From positions 62,001 through 126,000 of the forward strand of contig CAMFGY010000002.1 in the NCBI GenBank assembly GCA_945952065.1: 64,000 bases of DNA. The letters are read 5' to 3'. Positions 1-8,305 of the stretch are shown piece by piece. Both the position numbers and the translations under genes were made by a program. The stretch is from an uncultured Burkholderiales bacterium (GTDB taxonomy: Bacteria > Pseudomonadota > Gammaproteobacteria > Burkholderiales > Burkholderiaceae_C). Every line of letters begins with the position of its first letter. Positions within the stretch are counted from its first letter, which is position 1. Below the pieces are notes generated by a model that had not been told where the DNA came from, did no database searches, and saw only the letters and a program-made list of their open reading frames with translations.

Positions 1-217
1 CGAACTCGGCGACGAGCCGCTGCCGCACCCGCTCAAGCAGATCGGTTGCGGCCGGGCCCGGCGCAACGACGAACAGCTCGGCATGGAGCCAGTGATCGAC
101 CGGCTTGAGTACCACCAAGACCGACCCGAGCAAGGCCACCACGGCCAGCGGCAGGCCTAGCGCAAGCGCCAGCCAACGATGCAGCCGCAGCCACCAGCGG
201 CGAAGTCTGCTTCCCAT
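1..217 (-). CDS. PepSY-associated transmembrane protein, N-terminal part
   Basis: The gene runs off the left edge, so only the first 72 residues are visible. They read as a positively charged start (MGSRLRRWWLRLHRW), then one strong hydrophobic helix at about residues 16-37, then a periplasmic-looking segment. This is the usual beginning of the PepSY-TM inner-membrane proteins that sit beside siderophore receptors and are thought to assist ferric-siderophore reduction or uptake. The ATG lies 7 bases after the stop of the TonB-dependent receptor on the same strand, so the two are very probably one operon under the same iron control. The family call rests on the N-terminus and context only, because the conserved core lies outside the window. 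Confidence 0.6.
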   Translation of the reverse strand, partial: MGSRLRRWWLRLHRWLALALGLPLAVVALLGSVLVVLKPVDHWLHAELFVVAPGPAATDLLERVRQRLVAEF

Positions 218-224
218 GCCGATC

Positions 225-2381
225 TCAGAAGCTGCGGCGCCAGCTTACGGTTAGCGTACGGCCGCGGCCTGCGAACAGGTCGTCGTTGGTGCCGGCGGGG
301 TTGGACTGCGCGTAGTAGCCGATGTACTGGCGGTTCAACAGATTCTCGACGCCAAGGCCGAACTCGCCCCAGCGCGTGCCGTAGCTCGCGCTGAAGTCGG
401 CCAGGGTATAGCCCTCGAAATGCTCCTCAAGCTTGGCCGTGCCGACCGTGCGGCCCACATTGATGTCGCGCGACTGCAGCCGTGTGGCCTGCAACCTGGC
501 CTGGCCGGTGGCGGCGAACTGCCAGGTGGCGGCCAGTACCAGCTTGTCGGGCCCCTGCGAACGCGCGCCGAGCGTGACGTCGAGTGGCGCACCGGCCTGC
601 GCGGCCGTCGTGCCGCGCGTGCGCGCATAGCTGGCCGACAGCGTCCAGTCGCGCGCCGGCTTCAGCTCGCCGCTGAACTCGAAGCCCTCGACATCGACCG
701 GCACGCGCAGCACCGAGCCGACGCCGGTCGCCGCATCGACGCGGATCTGCGAGCCCAGATCGGAATGCGAGCGATAGACCGAGGCCGAGAAGCTGCCGCG
801 CGTGCCGCGCCAGGCCAGGCCAATCTCGCGGTTGTCGGTGATAACGGGCTCCAGCGAGATCAGCTTGTCGACCGACTGATTGGGCGTGTTGACCGCGCGC
901 AGCACCAGGCCGACATCCGGCAATCCGAAGCCTTCGTTGTAGGACACAAAGCTCGACCAGCCACCGCCCAAGCGCCAGACCGCACCCAGGCTCTTGACCC
1001 ATTGGTCGAAGCTGCGCTGGCCACCCTGCACGGCCGTGTTCTTGTAGAAGGCCAGGGTCTGGTAGTTGTCGACGGCCAGCGTGGCGTTTTCATAGCGGGC
1101 GCCGCCGCGCACGGTGAAGACGCCAATTTCATACTCGAGCTGCGCGAACGGCGCCGTACTGCGGAACTTCAAGGGCGGCACCCAGTTGCGGCCGGTCAGC
1201 GCGAGGCGCTGCTGCGAGGTGTCGCTGAGCCAGTCCAGGCCGGTCGTCAGCTCAAGCCCGTCGGTGAACAGGTCGGGCCGCACCCAGCTCAGCTTGACGC
1301 CAGCCTTGTCGGCCACGACCTCGGATTGGTCGAACAGTTTGCCCAGCGGCGCGAGCCGGACATCCTGGAAGGTCGTCGCGGCGGTCGCCCCGTACAGCGC
1401 ACTGAAGTCCTGCTTATAGACCTGGGCACGCGCCTGGCCGCCGGCGAGATCGGCATGGGTCCAGTCGAGCGAGAGCGTGCGCACCTCGTTGCGCGGTGGC
1501 TGTCCCGGCGGCGTGCCCGGCGCGGCACCGGTCGGCTGGCCGGTCTTGCGGTCGCCTGCGACCGGTTTCCAGTCGCCTTCGCCCTCGATGCGGAACTTGT
1601 TCAGCGAGAGTTGCAGGCGCTGCGCGCCGAAATCGCGGCCGAGCTTGAGGAAGAGATCGCCGGCACGCGAATCCTGCGTATCGCCTTGGATCGCCTCCAG
1701 GCCCAGCCGCCGGCCGCTGCCATCGACGCCGACCCCGCGCAGGGTGCCGCCAACATGGAGCAGCGCGTCGAAATCTCCCCTGTGCTCGAGTGTGTAGCCG
1801 GCCTTCCACAGCGCGTCGTCGCCATGACCTTGAGTGCCGTATTTGAGTTCGACGCGCTGGTGCGTGCCGGACTCGCGCGGCGTGCGCGAAATGAAGTTGA
1901 TGATGCCGCCGGTGGCGCCGAGGCCCTGCACGGCCGAGGCGCCGCTGATCACCTCGATGCGCTCGATCAGCGACGGATCGGCGAAATAGCCCTCCCGTGC
2001 GCCATTGCGCAGCGGGTTACTCTGCGGCACGCCATCGAACAGCAGCAGGGCCGCGCGGCCGCGCATCGATTCGCCAAAGCTCGTCAGCTTCTGGCGCGAG
2101 GGCGCGTAGGAAGGCGCGAGCACTGACAGGACCTGGCTCAGGTCTTCGGCGACCAGGGTCTGGGCCTGAATCTCCTGGTTCGTGATGACCGTGACGGCGC
2201 CCGGAATCTTCTCGATGGCCTTGTTGCTACGCGTGGCGGTGACGACGACACGCTGGAGCGCGGCCGGGTCGTCGGCGGGCAGAGCGTTCTGGGCGGCGGC
2301 TGTGATCGATGTCAGCAGGGCAAGTGATGCAATCGAAACGGGATGGGATTTGAAGCGTGGGGCAACGACAGTTTGCGACAT
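225..2381 (-). CDS. TonB-dependent siderophore-type outer membrane receptor
   Basis: This encodes a protein of about 718 residues that imports an iron chelate or similar ligand across the outer membrane with energy from TonB. An N-terminal signal peptide is followed by a TonB-box-like RVVVTATR, a plug domain and a long beta-barrel, and the chain ends in an aromatic residue (WRRSF) as expected for an outer-membrane barrel. I chose the ATG at 2381. It has a GGAAG ribosome-binding sequence just upstream, whereas the ATG at 2396 abuts a Fur-box-like sequence and leaves no room for a leader. The PepSY gene follows directly. The Fur-like site suggests iron repression. The ligand cannot be told from the sequence. 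Confidence 0.9.
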   Translation of the reverse strand: MSQTVVAPRFKSHPVSIASLALLTSITAAAQNALPADDPAALQRVVVTATRSNKAIEKIPGAVTVITNQEIQAQTLVAEDLSQVLSVLAPSYAPSRQKLTSFGESMRGRAALLLFDGVPQSNPLRNGAREGYFADPSLIERIEVISGASAVQGLGATGGIINFISRTPRESGTHQRVELKYGTQGHGDDALWKAGYTLEHRGDFDALLHVGGTLRGVGVDGSGRRLGLEAIQGDTQDSRAGDLFLKLGRDFGAQRLQLSLNKFRIEGEGDWKPVAGDRKTGQPTGAAPGTPPGQPPRNEVRTLSLDWTHADLAGGQARAQVYKQDFSALYGATAATTFQDVRLAPLGKLFDQSEVVADKAGVKLSWVRPDLFTDGLELTTGLDWLSDTSQQRLALTGRNWVPPLKFRSTAPFAQLEYEIGVFTVRGGARYENATLAVDNYQTLAFYKNTAVQGGQRSFDQWVKSLGAVWRLGGGWSSFVSYNEGFGLPDVGLVLRAVNTPNQSVDKLISLEPVITDNREIGLAWRGTRGSFSASVYRSHSDLGSQIRVDAATGVGSVLRVPVDVEGFEFSGELKPARDWTLSASYARTRGTTAAQAGAPLDVTLGARSQGPDKLVLAATWQFAATGQARLQATRLQSRDINVGRTVGTAKLEEHFEGYTLADFSASYGTRWGEFGLGVENLLNRQYIGYYAQSNPAGTNDDLFAGRGRTLTVSWRRSF

Positions 2382-2397
2382 TTTCTTCCAAAACATA

Positions 2398-2420
2398 AAT
2401 ACGAATGATTCGCATTATAT
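2398..2420 (-). promoter_or_regulatory. Fur-box-like operator for the TonB receptor
   Basis: Immediately upstream of the receptor there is an AT-rich dyad. Read on the minus strand it is TGCGAAT-C-ATTCGTA, a 7-1-7 inverted repeat with one mismatch, flanked by AAT and TT. This fits the betaproteobacterial Fur-box pattern and the iron-uptake role of the gene. Binding is inferred and no -35/-10 pair was assigned. Confidence 0.6.
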
Positions 2421-2667
2421 GTTTCCAAACTGTTATTACCGTCACCGATTACGCTGCACGCGCACTGAGCCGGCCTGTGACGACTGGCCAAGGGGCGTCG
2501 CGGGCCATTCCGACGACCATGCCTCTGCCGCAGGCTCCGAACTGTCTCTCTCGCACCAACGCCACCAGACCAATGCCGTCGGCTGCCCAGACTAGGGTCA
2601 CCGCACAAGCCGGCGGCTGCATCACGCCCGGCATGACCTCGCTGCAGCGGTTGACGATCTAGGGCAA
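2421..2667. other. Intergenic region between divergent receptor and tetR genes
   Basis: About 250 bases between the Fur-like site and the TetR operator contain no ORF with coding character and no recognisable RNA. Short ORFs here lack ribosome-binding sites. Confidence 0.5.
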
Positions 2668-2696
2668 TTGTCCTATTCTTGCGCAAGCTAGGACAA
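2668..2696 (+). promoter_or_regulatory. Nested palindrome, likely TetR autoregulatory operator
   Basis: TTGTCCTA at 2668-2675 and TAGGACAA at 2689-2696 form a perfect 8-bp inverted repeat with a 13-base spacer. A second perfect palindrome, CTTGCGCAAG, lies inside it at 2678-2687. The element ends 21 bases before the tetR start. Symmetric operators at this distance are usual for autoregulated TetR-family genes. Binding by this particular regulator is inferred. Confidence 0.6.
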
Positions 2697-2717
2697 ATGA
2701 CCTAAACAAATCGATCC

Positions 2718-3296
2718 ATGACGACTCGCGAAAGCATTGTTCAAGCGGCCGACGCTCTGTTCTACGAGCGCGGCTTCGAGCACACCTCCTTTGCGGACAT
2801 CGCCGAGGCCGTGCAGATCTCGCGCGGCAATTTCTACTATCACTTCAGAACCAAGGATGAGATTCTGGAGGCGGTCATTGCGGCGCGAACGGAGCGCACA
2901 CAGGACATGCTGGCGCAATGGGAAGCTGAGGCCGATGGGCCGCAGGAACGCATCCGCCTCTTCGCCGAAATCCTGATTCGCAACCAAACCAAGATCATGC
3001 GGTACGGTTGCCCGGTGGGGACCTTGTGCATGGAGTTGGCCAAGCTCGGTCATGGTGCTCAAGATGGCGCCAACGCGATCCTGGACCTGTTCCGCACTTG
3101 GCTGCGCCTGCAGTTCGAGCAGATGGGGCGAAAAAAAGACGCCGACGCATTGGCCCTGCACCTGCTGGTACGCAGCCAGGGCGTGGCCACGCTGGCGCAG
3201 GCCCTGCGCGACGAGCAGTTCGTAGAGCAGGAGGTGGCCCAAGTCATGGCCTGGGTCCAGTCCTGCCCACCCGCCATCAAGCGTCGGGCCCGCTGA
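2718..3296 (+). CDS. TetR/AcrR family transcriptional regulator
   Basis: This 192-residue protein has the TetR layout. An N-terminal helix-turn-helix (residues 8-52) contains GFEHTSFADIAEAVQISRGNFYYHF, read in two parts as GFEHTSFADIAEAV and QISRGNFYYHF. A helical ligand domain follows, with a cysteine-containing GCPVGTLCMEL stretch at about residues 96-106. A palindromic operator candidate lies just upstream. The next genes, a YciI-like protein and tag, follow on the same strand at short spacing, so it may control itself and that small operon. The inducer is unknown. The GCP...C pair could sense an electrophile, but that is speculation. Confidence 0.88.
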   Translation: MTTRESIVQAADALFYERGFEHTSFADIAEAVQISRGNFYYHFRTKDEILEAVIAARTERTQDMLAQWEAEADGPQERIRLFAEILIRNQTKIMRYGCPVGTLCMELAKLGHGAQDGANAILDLFRTWLRLQFEQMGRKKDADALALHLLVRSQGVATLAQALRDEQFVEQEVAQVMAWVQSCPPAIKRRAR

Positions 3297-3319
3297 GCAT
3301 TTCATCGAGTGGAGGTTTC

Positions 3320-3613
3320 ATGTTCGTTGTTTTCCTCAGGTTCTCCAGCAGGCAATCGCAGGCGGCGCTGCACATGGCAGGTCACAAGACTTGGCTGCAG
3401 CAGGGTTTCGACGACGGTGTCTTCCTGCTGTCAGGCAGTCTGCAAGCCGGTCAAGGTGGCGCCGTGGTGGCGCACAACACCTCGCGTGAGGCGCTGGAGG
3501 CACGGGTCCGGCTCGACCCCTTCGTGGCCGAAGGCGTGGTGAGCGCGGAGATTACGGAGTTTCTGCCGGCCAGGGCCGACGCGCGGCTGCAGTTCCTGCT
3601 GGAGCTAAGCTGA
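3320..3613 (+). CDS. YciI-like small protein
   Basis: This 97-residue protein starts MFVVFLRFS and contains HMAGHKTWLQQGFDDGVFLLSGSLQ (read as HMAGHKTWLQQGF then DDGVFLLSGS), followed by a short dimeric alpha/beta core. This is the pattern of the YciI/YCII family, whose members often carry a conserved His-Asp pair and have mostly unknown enzymatic roles. The ATG at 3320 is chosen because a GGAGG site lies 5 bases upstream. A longer in-frame ORF from 3008 overlaps tetR and is rejected. It sits between tetR and tag with almost no gaps, indicating co-transcription. Confidence 0.75.
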   Translation: MFVVFLRFSSRQSQAALHMAGHKTWLQQGFDDGVFLLSGSLQAGQGGAVVAHNTSREALEARVRLDPFVAEGVVSAEITEFLPARADARLQFLLELS

Positions 3614-3614
3614 G

Positions 3615-4250
3615 ATGGGCGTGACGATCGCTGGCCCCGATGGTCGGTCTCGCTGTGCCTGGTGTGCAGCGGCCCCGGAGTTTCTCCACTATCACGACAC
3701 CGAATGGGGCTTCCCGGTCGCCGACGACCAGCGCCTGTTCGAGAAGCTCAGTCTCGAGGCGTTCCAGTCGGGCCTGAGCTGGCGCACGATTCTTGCCAAA
3801 CGCGAGAACTTCAGAGTCGCGTTTCATGGCTTCGACTTCAATCGCATTGCACAGTTCGGCGAGCGCGATGTCGAACGCCTGATGGATGATGGCGGCATCG
3901 TGCGTCACCGCGGAAAGATCGAAGCAGTGATCCACAACGCCCGCATGGCCGAACAGCTTGTCGAGCGCGAAGGCTCGCTGGCAGCCTACTTCTGGCGCTT
4001 CGAACCCGATGCCCGGCAACTGGCTGCACCGCAGTCCGTGTCAACCTCGGTCGCCTCCCAGGCCTTGGCCAAGGACCTGAAGCGTTCAGGCTGGAAATTC
4101 GTCGGCCCAACCACCGTCTACGCCTTCATGCAGGCCATGGGACTCGTCAATGACCATATGCCGGGCTGCGCGATACAGGACCAGGTGGAGCAGGCGCGAA
4201 AGCGATTCAGTCGCCCGGTCCTGCGGACCACATCGAGACTCACCGGGTGA
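3615..4250 (+). CDS. tag: DNA-3-methyladenine glycosylase I
   Basis: This 211-residue protein excises 3-methyladenine from alkylated DNA as the first step of base-excision repair. The Tag signature is clear: RCAW near residue 14, YHDTEWG at 26-32, LSLEAFQSGLSW at 45-56 with the expected Glu48, and HMPGC at 181-185. C14, H27, H181 and C185 match the zinc-binding quartet of the family. The start lies one base after the YciI-like stop, so the genes are coupled. The last 11 bases overlap the convergent gene on the other strand. Length is close to typical Tag (about 190), with a short C-terminal extension. Confidence 0.93.
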   Translation: MGVTIAGPDGRSRCAWCAAAPEFLHYHDTEWGFPVADDQRLFEKLSLEAFQSGLSWRTILAKRENFRVAFHGFDFNRIAQFGERDVERLMDDGGIVRHRGKIEAVIHNARMAEQLVEREGSLAAYFWRFEPDARQLAAPQSVSTSVASQALAKDLKRSGWKFVGPTTVYAFMQAMGLVNDHMPGCAIQDQVEQARKRFSRPVLRTTSRLTG

Positions 4251-4794
4251 CTCGTTTGAAGTGGTTGCGGCTGTACACCTGAAACGGTTTTCCCGGCGGC
4301 GCAAGCTCAAACGTCTCGACAAACTCGTCGTCGGACAGGAACTCGTAACTTTCGCGGGCCTTCCAGGCGTTGCTGAAGTTCTCGAAGCCTTCGCTGTCGA
4401 ACACCAGCGAGCCCTCGCGCCCATCCGCGGCCGCTGCCTGTCGATAGGTATTCACGAACCCCTCGATGTGAAATTGCCTCAGCACGATCAGCTTGTGCGC
4501 CTTGTCGTAGCTGAACATGCCCATGTGCTCGTGCACCTCGCCGGCCTTGTTCTTCTCCTGGGCCGGATAGCGGGACGTGTTCAGCTCCTGGATGAAGCGC
4601 CCATTCATGACGAACGCGTACTTGCGGGTGACGGTTCCTTCGCCAGCCTGCCCTGAAGCCGTGCCGGTCCACTCGCCGAGGAAACGCTTCACCGGGCTCC
4701 ACGGATCGGGTTGCGGCTCGGCGGCCCAGGCCGGCCCAGCCAACACCGCAACGCTCACCGCAAGTGCTGCCAATGCTCGGGATAGTCTTGACAT
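4240..4794 (-). CDS. Secreted beta-barrel (DUF1579/nitrobindin-like) protein
   Basis: This 184-residue protein begins with a clear Sec signal peptide ending in WAAEP at about residue 25. The mature part starts with a FLGEWTGTASGQAGEG motif and alternates short beta strands, as in small lipocalin-like, DUF1579-like or nitrobindin-like domains. No catalytic motif is visible, so the ligand and role are unknown. It converges on tag with an 11-base overlap of the 3' ends and has no same-strand partner close by. Confidence 0.6.
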   Translation of the reverse strand: MSRLSRALAALAVSVAVLAGPAWAAEPQPDPWSPVKRFLGEWTGTASGQAGEGTVTRKYAFVMNGRFIQELNTSRYPAQEKNKAGEVHEHMGMFSYDKAHKLIVLRQFHIEGFVNTYRQAAAADGREGSLVFDSEGFENFSNAWKARESYEFLSDDEFVETFELAPPGKPFQVYSRNHFKRVTR

Positions 4795-4885
4795 GTTCTG
4801 CCTTTCGATCAGAAAGCCATTCTGCTGTAGATGGAGATTCTGGCCGTCATTTGCAATTCATTCCAATGATCGTTAGATTGATGGC

Positions 4886-5545
4886 ATGCGAGAAATCAAG
4901 AACCATCTGTACGAGCAGGTCGCCCGCATCGGCAAGGCCGTCGCCAGCCCCAAGCGGCTGGAGTTGATCGAGCTGCTTTGCCAATGCGAGAAGACAGTGG
5001 AGATGCTGGCGGCCCAGGCCGAGATCAGCATCAAGCTGGCCAGCGCTCATCTGAAGGAATTGCGCCAGGCCCGGCTGGTCGACACCAGCAGGGACGGCAA
5101 GTATGTGGTGTATCGGCTGGCCAACCCGAGCGTGGCGGACCTCTGGGTGAATCTGCGTACGCAAGCGCAGGAGCGCTTGGTGGAACTGCAACTGGCCCTG
5201 AACGGCATCGTCGAACACCAGGATGCGCTGCAAGGCATGGATCAGGCAACCTTGTTGAAGAAGGCGACGTCCGGCGAGGTGTTGATCCTGGATGTGCGCC
5301 CGCTGGAGGAATACGACGCCGCGCATCTGCCGCATGCGCGCTCGATACCGGTCAGCGAGCTGAAGAAGCGCCTGGCGGAGTTGCCCAAGGATGTGCCCAT
5401 CGTCGCCTACTGCCGTGGTCCGTTCTGCCTGATGGCGCGGGATGCTGTGGCCCTGCTGCGCAAGAAGGGCCACCGAGCCCAGCATCTGAGTGACGGCGTG
5501 GCCGAATGGCGAGCGCGCGGCTTGCCTGTTGAGACCACTACCTGA
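4886..5545 (+). CDS. ArsR-family regulator fused to a rhodanese domain
   Basis: This 219-residue fusion has an ArsR/SmtB winged-helix domain (about 1-100, recognition part EISIKLASAHLKELRQARL) and a C-terminal rhodanese domain (about 120-215). The catalytic cysteine C176 lies in the loop CRGPFCL. Such fusions are known as putative sulfur-responsive regulators in which the rhodanese Cys may read persulfide. Directly downstream are an MBL hydrolase of persulfide-dioxygenase type, an MFS transporter and a periplasmic rhodanese on the same strand. This context supports control of sulfane-sulfur or sulfide handling rather than of arsenic. The 90-base upstream gap holds its promoter, but no clear operator was assigned. 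Confidence 0.88.
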   Translation: MREIKNHLYEQVARIGKAVASPKRLELIELLCQCEKTVEMLAAQAEISIKLASAHLKELRQARLVDTSRDGKYVVYRLANPSVADLWVNLRTQAQERLVELQLALNGIVEHQDALQGMDQATLLKKATSGEVLILDVRPLEEYDAAHLPHARSIPVSELKKRLAELPKDVPIVAYCRGPFCLMARDAVALLRKKGHRAQHLSDGVAEWRARGLPVETTT

Positions 5546-5559
5546 GACCGGAGGTCGCC

Positions 5560-6315
5560 ATGTTCTTCAGGCAACGCCAGGCACCGCACGCCACGCTCTC
5601 CTATCTCTTCGGCTGCATTGGTGAACGCAAAGCCGTCGCCGTCGATGTGGTGGCCGGCGATGAGGGCTGGTTTATCGAGGAAGCCGAACGTACCGGCGTC
5701 AAGATCGCCTACGTCGTCGATACCCATGTCCACGCGGACCACTACTCCGGTGGGCCGGAGCTGGCTCGGAGGGTTGGTGCACCCTATGCCTTGCACGAGA
5801 GCAACCAGGGCCGCGTCAGCCTCGAATTCATGGCGCTGCGCGATGGCCAGCGGCTGAATGCCGGCAACGTCGTGGTCGATGTTCTGCACACTCCTGGCCA
5901 CACGCCGGACAGCATCTGCCTGCTGGTGCGCGACCTGCGGCGCGGCGACGAGCCTTGGTTCGCCATCACCGGCGATACCTTGTTTGTCGGTGCGGTGGGC
6001 CGTCCTGACCTGGCCGGTCGTGAGCAAGAGATGGCCCGGCAGTTGCACGACAGCCTGCATCAGAAGCTGCTGCCGCTCGCCCCTGAACTGGAAATCTATC
6101 CCGGCCATCAGGCGGGCAGTGCCTGCGGGGCGGGCCTGTCTGGCAAGCCGGCGTCTACGTTGGCTTTCGAGAAGCGCTTCAACCCGATGCTGTCGATGAC
6201 CCGCGAGGACTTCGTCGCGGCTGTGACCGCCGCGATTCTGCCCCCGCCGGCAGACATGGCCGACATCGTGGCGGCCAATCTCCGCGGCGGGATCACATCT
6301 GCCGAGCCAAGTTGA
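5560..6315 (+). CDS. MBL-fold hydrolase, persulfide dioxygenase-like
   Basis: This 251-residue metallo-beta-lactamase-fold enzyme has THVHADH at 55-61, PGHTPDS and GDTLFVGAVGRPDL in the middle, and PGHQAGSACG near residues 186-195. That combination is typical of the ETHE1/Blh group, which oxidises glutathione persulfide to sulfite. It follows the ArsR-rhodanese gene by 14 bases and overlaps the MFS start, so it belongs to the same operon. Glyoxalase II is a less likely alternative, because the motif ...PGHQAGSACG favours the persulfide branch. Activity is inferred. Confidence 0.83.
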   Translation: MFFRQRQAPHATLSYLFGCIGERKAVAVDVVAGDEGWFIEEAERTGVKIAYVVDTHVHADHYSGGPELARRVGAPYALHESNQGRVSLEFMALRDGQRLNAGNVVVDVLHTPGHTPDSICLLVRDLRRGDEPWFAITGDTLFVGAVGRPDLAGREQEMARQLHDSLHQKLLPLAPELEIYPGHQAGSACGAGLSGKPASTLAFEKRFNPMLSMTREDFVAAVTAAILPPPADMADIVAANLRGGITSAEPS

Positions 6316-7604
6316 TGCAGGACCTGCGCTACGGCGTTCGTGCCAACTTCGGTCAAGTCGCTCAGCAGCTGCTGCAAGTGCTGCTGGTGGGCATGACCAT
6401 CGGGATGATGCGCAACGTCGTGCCTGCCCTGGCCGAAACCGAGTTTGGTGTGCCGCGTGGCTCCTTCATGCTGCTGGTGGCCTTCGTCGTGGCCTTCGGT
6501 TTCGTCAAGGGCGTGATGAATTTCGTGGCGGGCCGCCTGGCCGAGCGGCTGGGGCGGCGCAGGGTGCTGCTGCTGGGTTGGATCGTGGCGCTGCCGATTC
6601 CGATACTCGTCTACTGGGCACCGAGCTGGGGCTGGATCGTGCTGGCTACGGTTCTGCTGGGCATCAACCAGGGCCTGACCTGGTCGATGACGCAGACAGC
6701 CAAGCTGGACATCACCCGAGCCGACCAGCGGGGACTGGTGATCGGGCTCAACGAGTTCGCGGGCTATATGGGAGTGGCCCTGGCTGCCATTGCCACGGGC
6801 TATGTCGCGGCATGGCTGGGCCCGCGCGCCGGCTTGCTGTGGTTTGGCGCAGCGGTGATCGGTCTGGCGACGCTGCTGGCCTGGCTGGCAGTGCTGGAAA
6901 CGCTGCCCTGGGCGCACGCTGAAGTAAAGCAATCAGCGACCGCTCCTGGCACCCAGGCACTGCGTCCTCGTTACCCGGCTGGCCTGAGCCTGCAGCCGGG
7001 CACCAGGGAAGTGTTTGCCATGATGAGCTGGCGTGACCGCCGCATGGCGGCGCTGTGTCAGGCCGGCCTGGTGGAGAAGTTCGTTGACGCGCTGGTCTGG
7101 GTGTTCTGGCCGGTCTACCTGCACCAGCAAGGCGTCAGCTTGCCTGGCATCGGCTGGATCGTCGGAATGTATGGCTTCACCTGGGGCATTGCGCAGTTCT
7201 TCACCGGCAAGCTGTCGGACCGAGTGGGCCGGCAGGTACTGAACACCTGGGGCATGTGGGTGTGCGGCGCCGGTGTGGCGCTGCTGCCGTTGGGCGCGGG
7301 CAATCTGTGGTGGAGCATGGCGGCAGCCCTGGCCGGCCTGGGCATGGCGATGCTGTATCCGAACCTCAGTGCAGCTGTGGCCGACATCGCGCATCCGAAC
7401 TGGCGGGCCTCTGCCATCGGCATCTACCGCTTCTGGCGTGATCTGGGCTACGGCCTGGGCGCGTTGGGCCTCGGCGCTGCAGCCGCGCTGGGTGGCAGCA
7501 TTGAATCCGCCTTCTGGTTCGTGGCAGTGGCCATGGGGCTGTCAGGCCTCGTGCTGCATGTCTTCGGCGAAGAAACCCACCCGCGCCTGAACCCGGCGAA
7601 CTGA
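6315..7604 (+). CDS. Major facilitator superfamily transporter
   Basis: This protein of about 429 residues has two blocks of six predicted membrane helices and the MFS loop motif AERLGRRRVLLLG after helix 2, with a matching GKLSDRVGRQVL in the second half. I place the start at ATG 6315, which overlaps the preceding stop as TGATG. The TTG three bases earlier is also open. It lies inside the sulfur-handling operon, so it may export sulfite, sulfate or a thiol, but the substrate cannot be read from the sequence. Confidence 0.85.
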   Translation: MQDLRYGVRANFGQVAQQLLQVLLVGMTIGMMRNVVPALAETEFGVPRGSFMLLVAFVVAFGFVKGVMNFVAGRLAERLGRRRVLLLGWIVALPIPILVYWAPSWGWIVLATVLLGINQGLTWSMTQTAKLDITRADQRGLVIGLNEFAGYMGVALAAIATGYVAAWLGPRAGLLWFGAAVIGLATLLAWLAVLETLPWAHAEVKQSATAPGTQALRPRYPAGLSLQPGTREVFAMMSWRDRRMAALCQAGLVEKFVDALVWVFWPVYLHQQGVSLPGIGWIVGMYGFTWGIAQFFTGKLSDRVGRQVLNTWGMWVCGAGVALLPLGAGNLWWSMAAALAGLGMAMLYPNLSAAVADIAHPNWRASAIGIYRFWRDLGYGLGALGLGAAAALGGSIESAFWFVAVAMGLSGLVLHVFGEETHPRLNPAN

Positions 7605-7631
7605 CCGTACCGATCACTCCAAGGCAACTCC

Positions 7632-8084
7632 ATGAACCTGACCCGATACACCACGGCGACTTTGCTCGCCATCTTCGCCATCCTGCCGTTGAACTCGCGA
7701 GCCGATACCGACAAGGTCACCACCGAGGCGCTGGACACCTACTTCGATTTCGTGGACTACAACAGTGGCTCCATCACGGCCGAGCAGATTCCAGCCGACG
7801 ATTGGAATCGCCTGCATGTCATCGACGTGCGCGATGCCGGCCAGTTCGGCAAGGAACATATCCCGGGCGCCGTGAACATCGAATGGCGCAAGGTCTTCGC
7901 GGAGCGCGCCAAGCTGCCCAAGGACAAGACCATCGTTCTCTACTGCAACACCGGCTCTTTCTCGGCGCAGTCGGCGATGGCCCTGCGCATGGCAGGCCTC
8001 GAGAACGTGCGCCTACTACATGGTGGCTTTGCCGAATGGAAAGCGCGCGGCGGGATGAATGCCCATGCACGCGCTGGCAAGTAG
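7632..8084 (+). CDS. Periplasmic rhodanese-like sulfurtransferase
   Basis: This 150-residue protein has a signal peptide of about 24 residues (ending NSRAD) and a single rhodanese domain. The domain contains HVIDVRDAGQFGKEHIPGA and the active loop YCNTGSFSAQ with catalytic C105. It would work in the periplasm on persulfide or thiosulfate sulfur. It is the last gene of the ArsR-rhodanese/MBL/MFS group and follows after 27 bases. Confidence 0.82.
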   Translation: MNLTRYTTATLLAIFAILPLNSRADTDKVTTEALDTYFDFVDYNSGSITAEQIPADDWNRLHVIDVRDAGQFGKEHIPGAVNIEWRKVFAERAKLPKDKTIVLYCNTGSFSAQSAMALRMAGLENVRLLHGGFAEWKARGGMNAHARAGK

Positions 8085-8305
8085 GCCGGCCTCTGGCCTT
8101 CAAGCGCGGTAACCGCAGGCAGGCCAGCAGGCCGCCTTCGATGCTACTGCTCAGGACCAGACGGTGGACGTGGTCCGGGGGCATCGCGCAGGATGGCCAA
8201 GCACAGGCTGACGCTGCAGCGCCCCAAGCCGAGCGTCGAGTGATGGCGTTCTTTGACGAGGAGATGCCCCCGCGTCTCTGGCCCTCCGACCAACGCCGCC
8301 TGAAC

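Noticed and set aside
420-2126. 568-residue ORF opposite the TonB receptor
   Set aside because: It is a Gly/Ala/Arg-rich antisense reading of a gene with clear receptor motifs and has no domain or ribosome-binding site.
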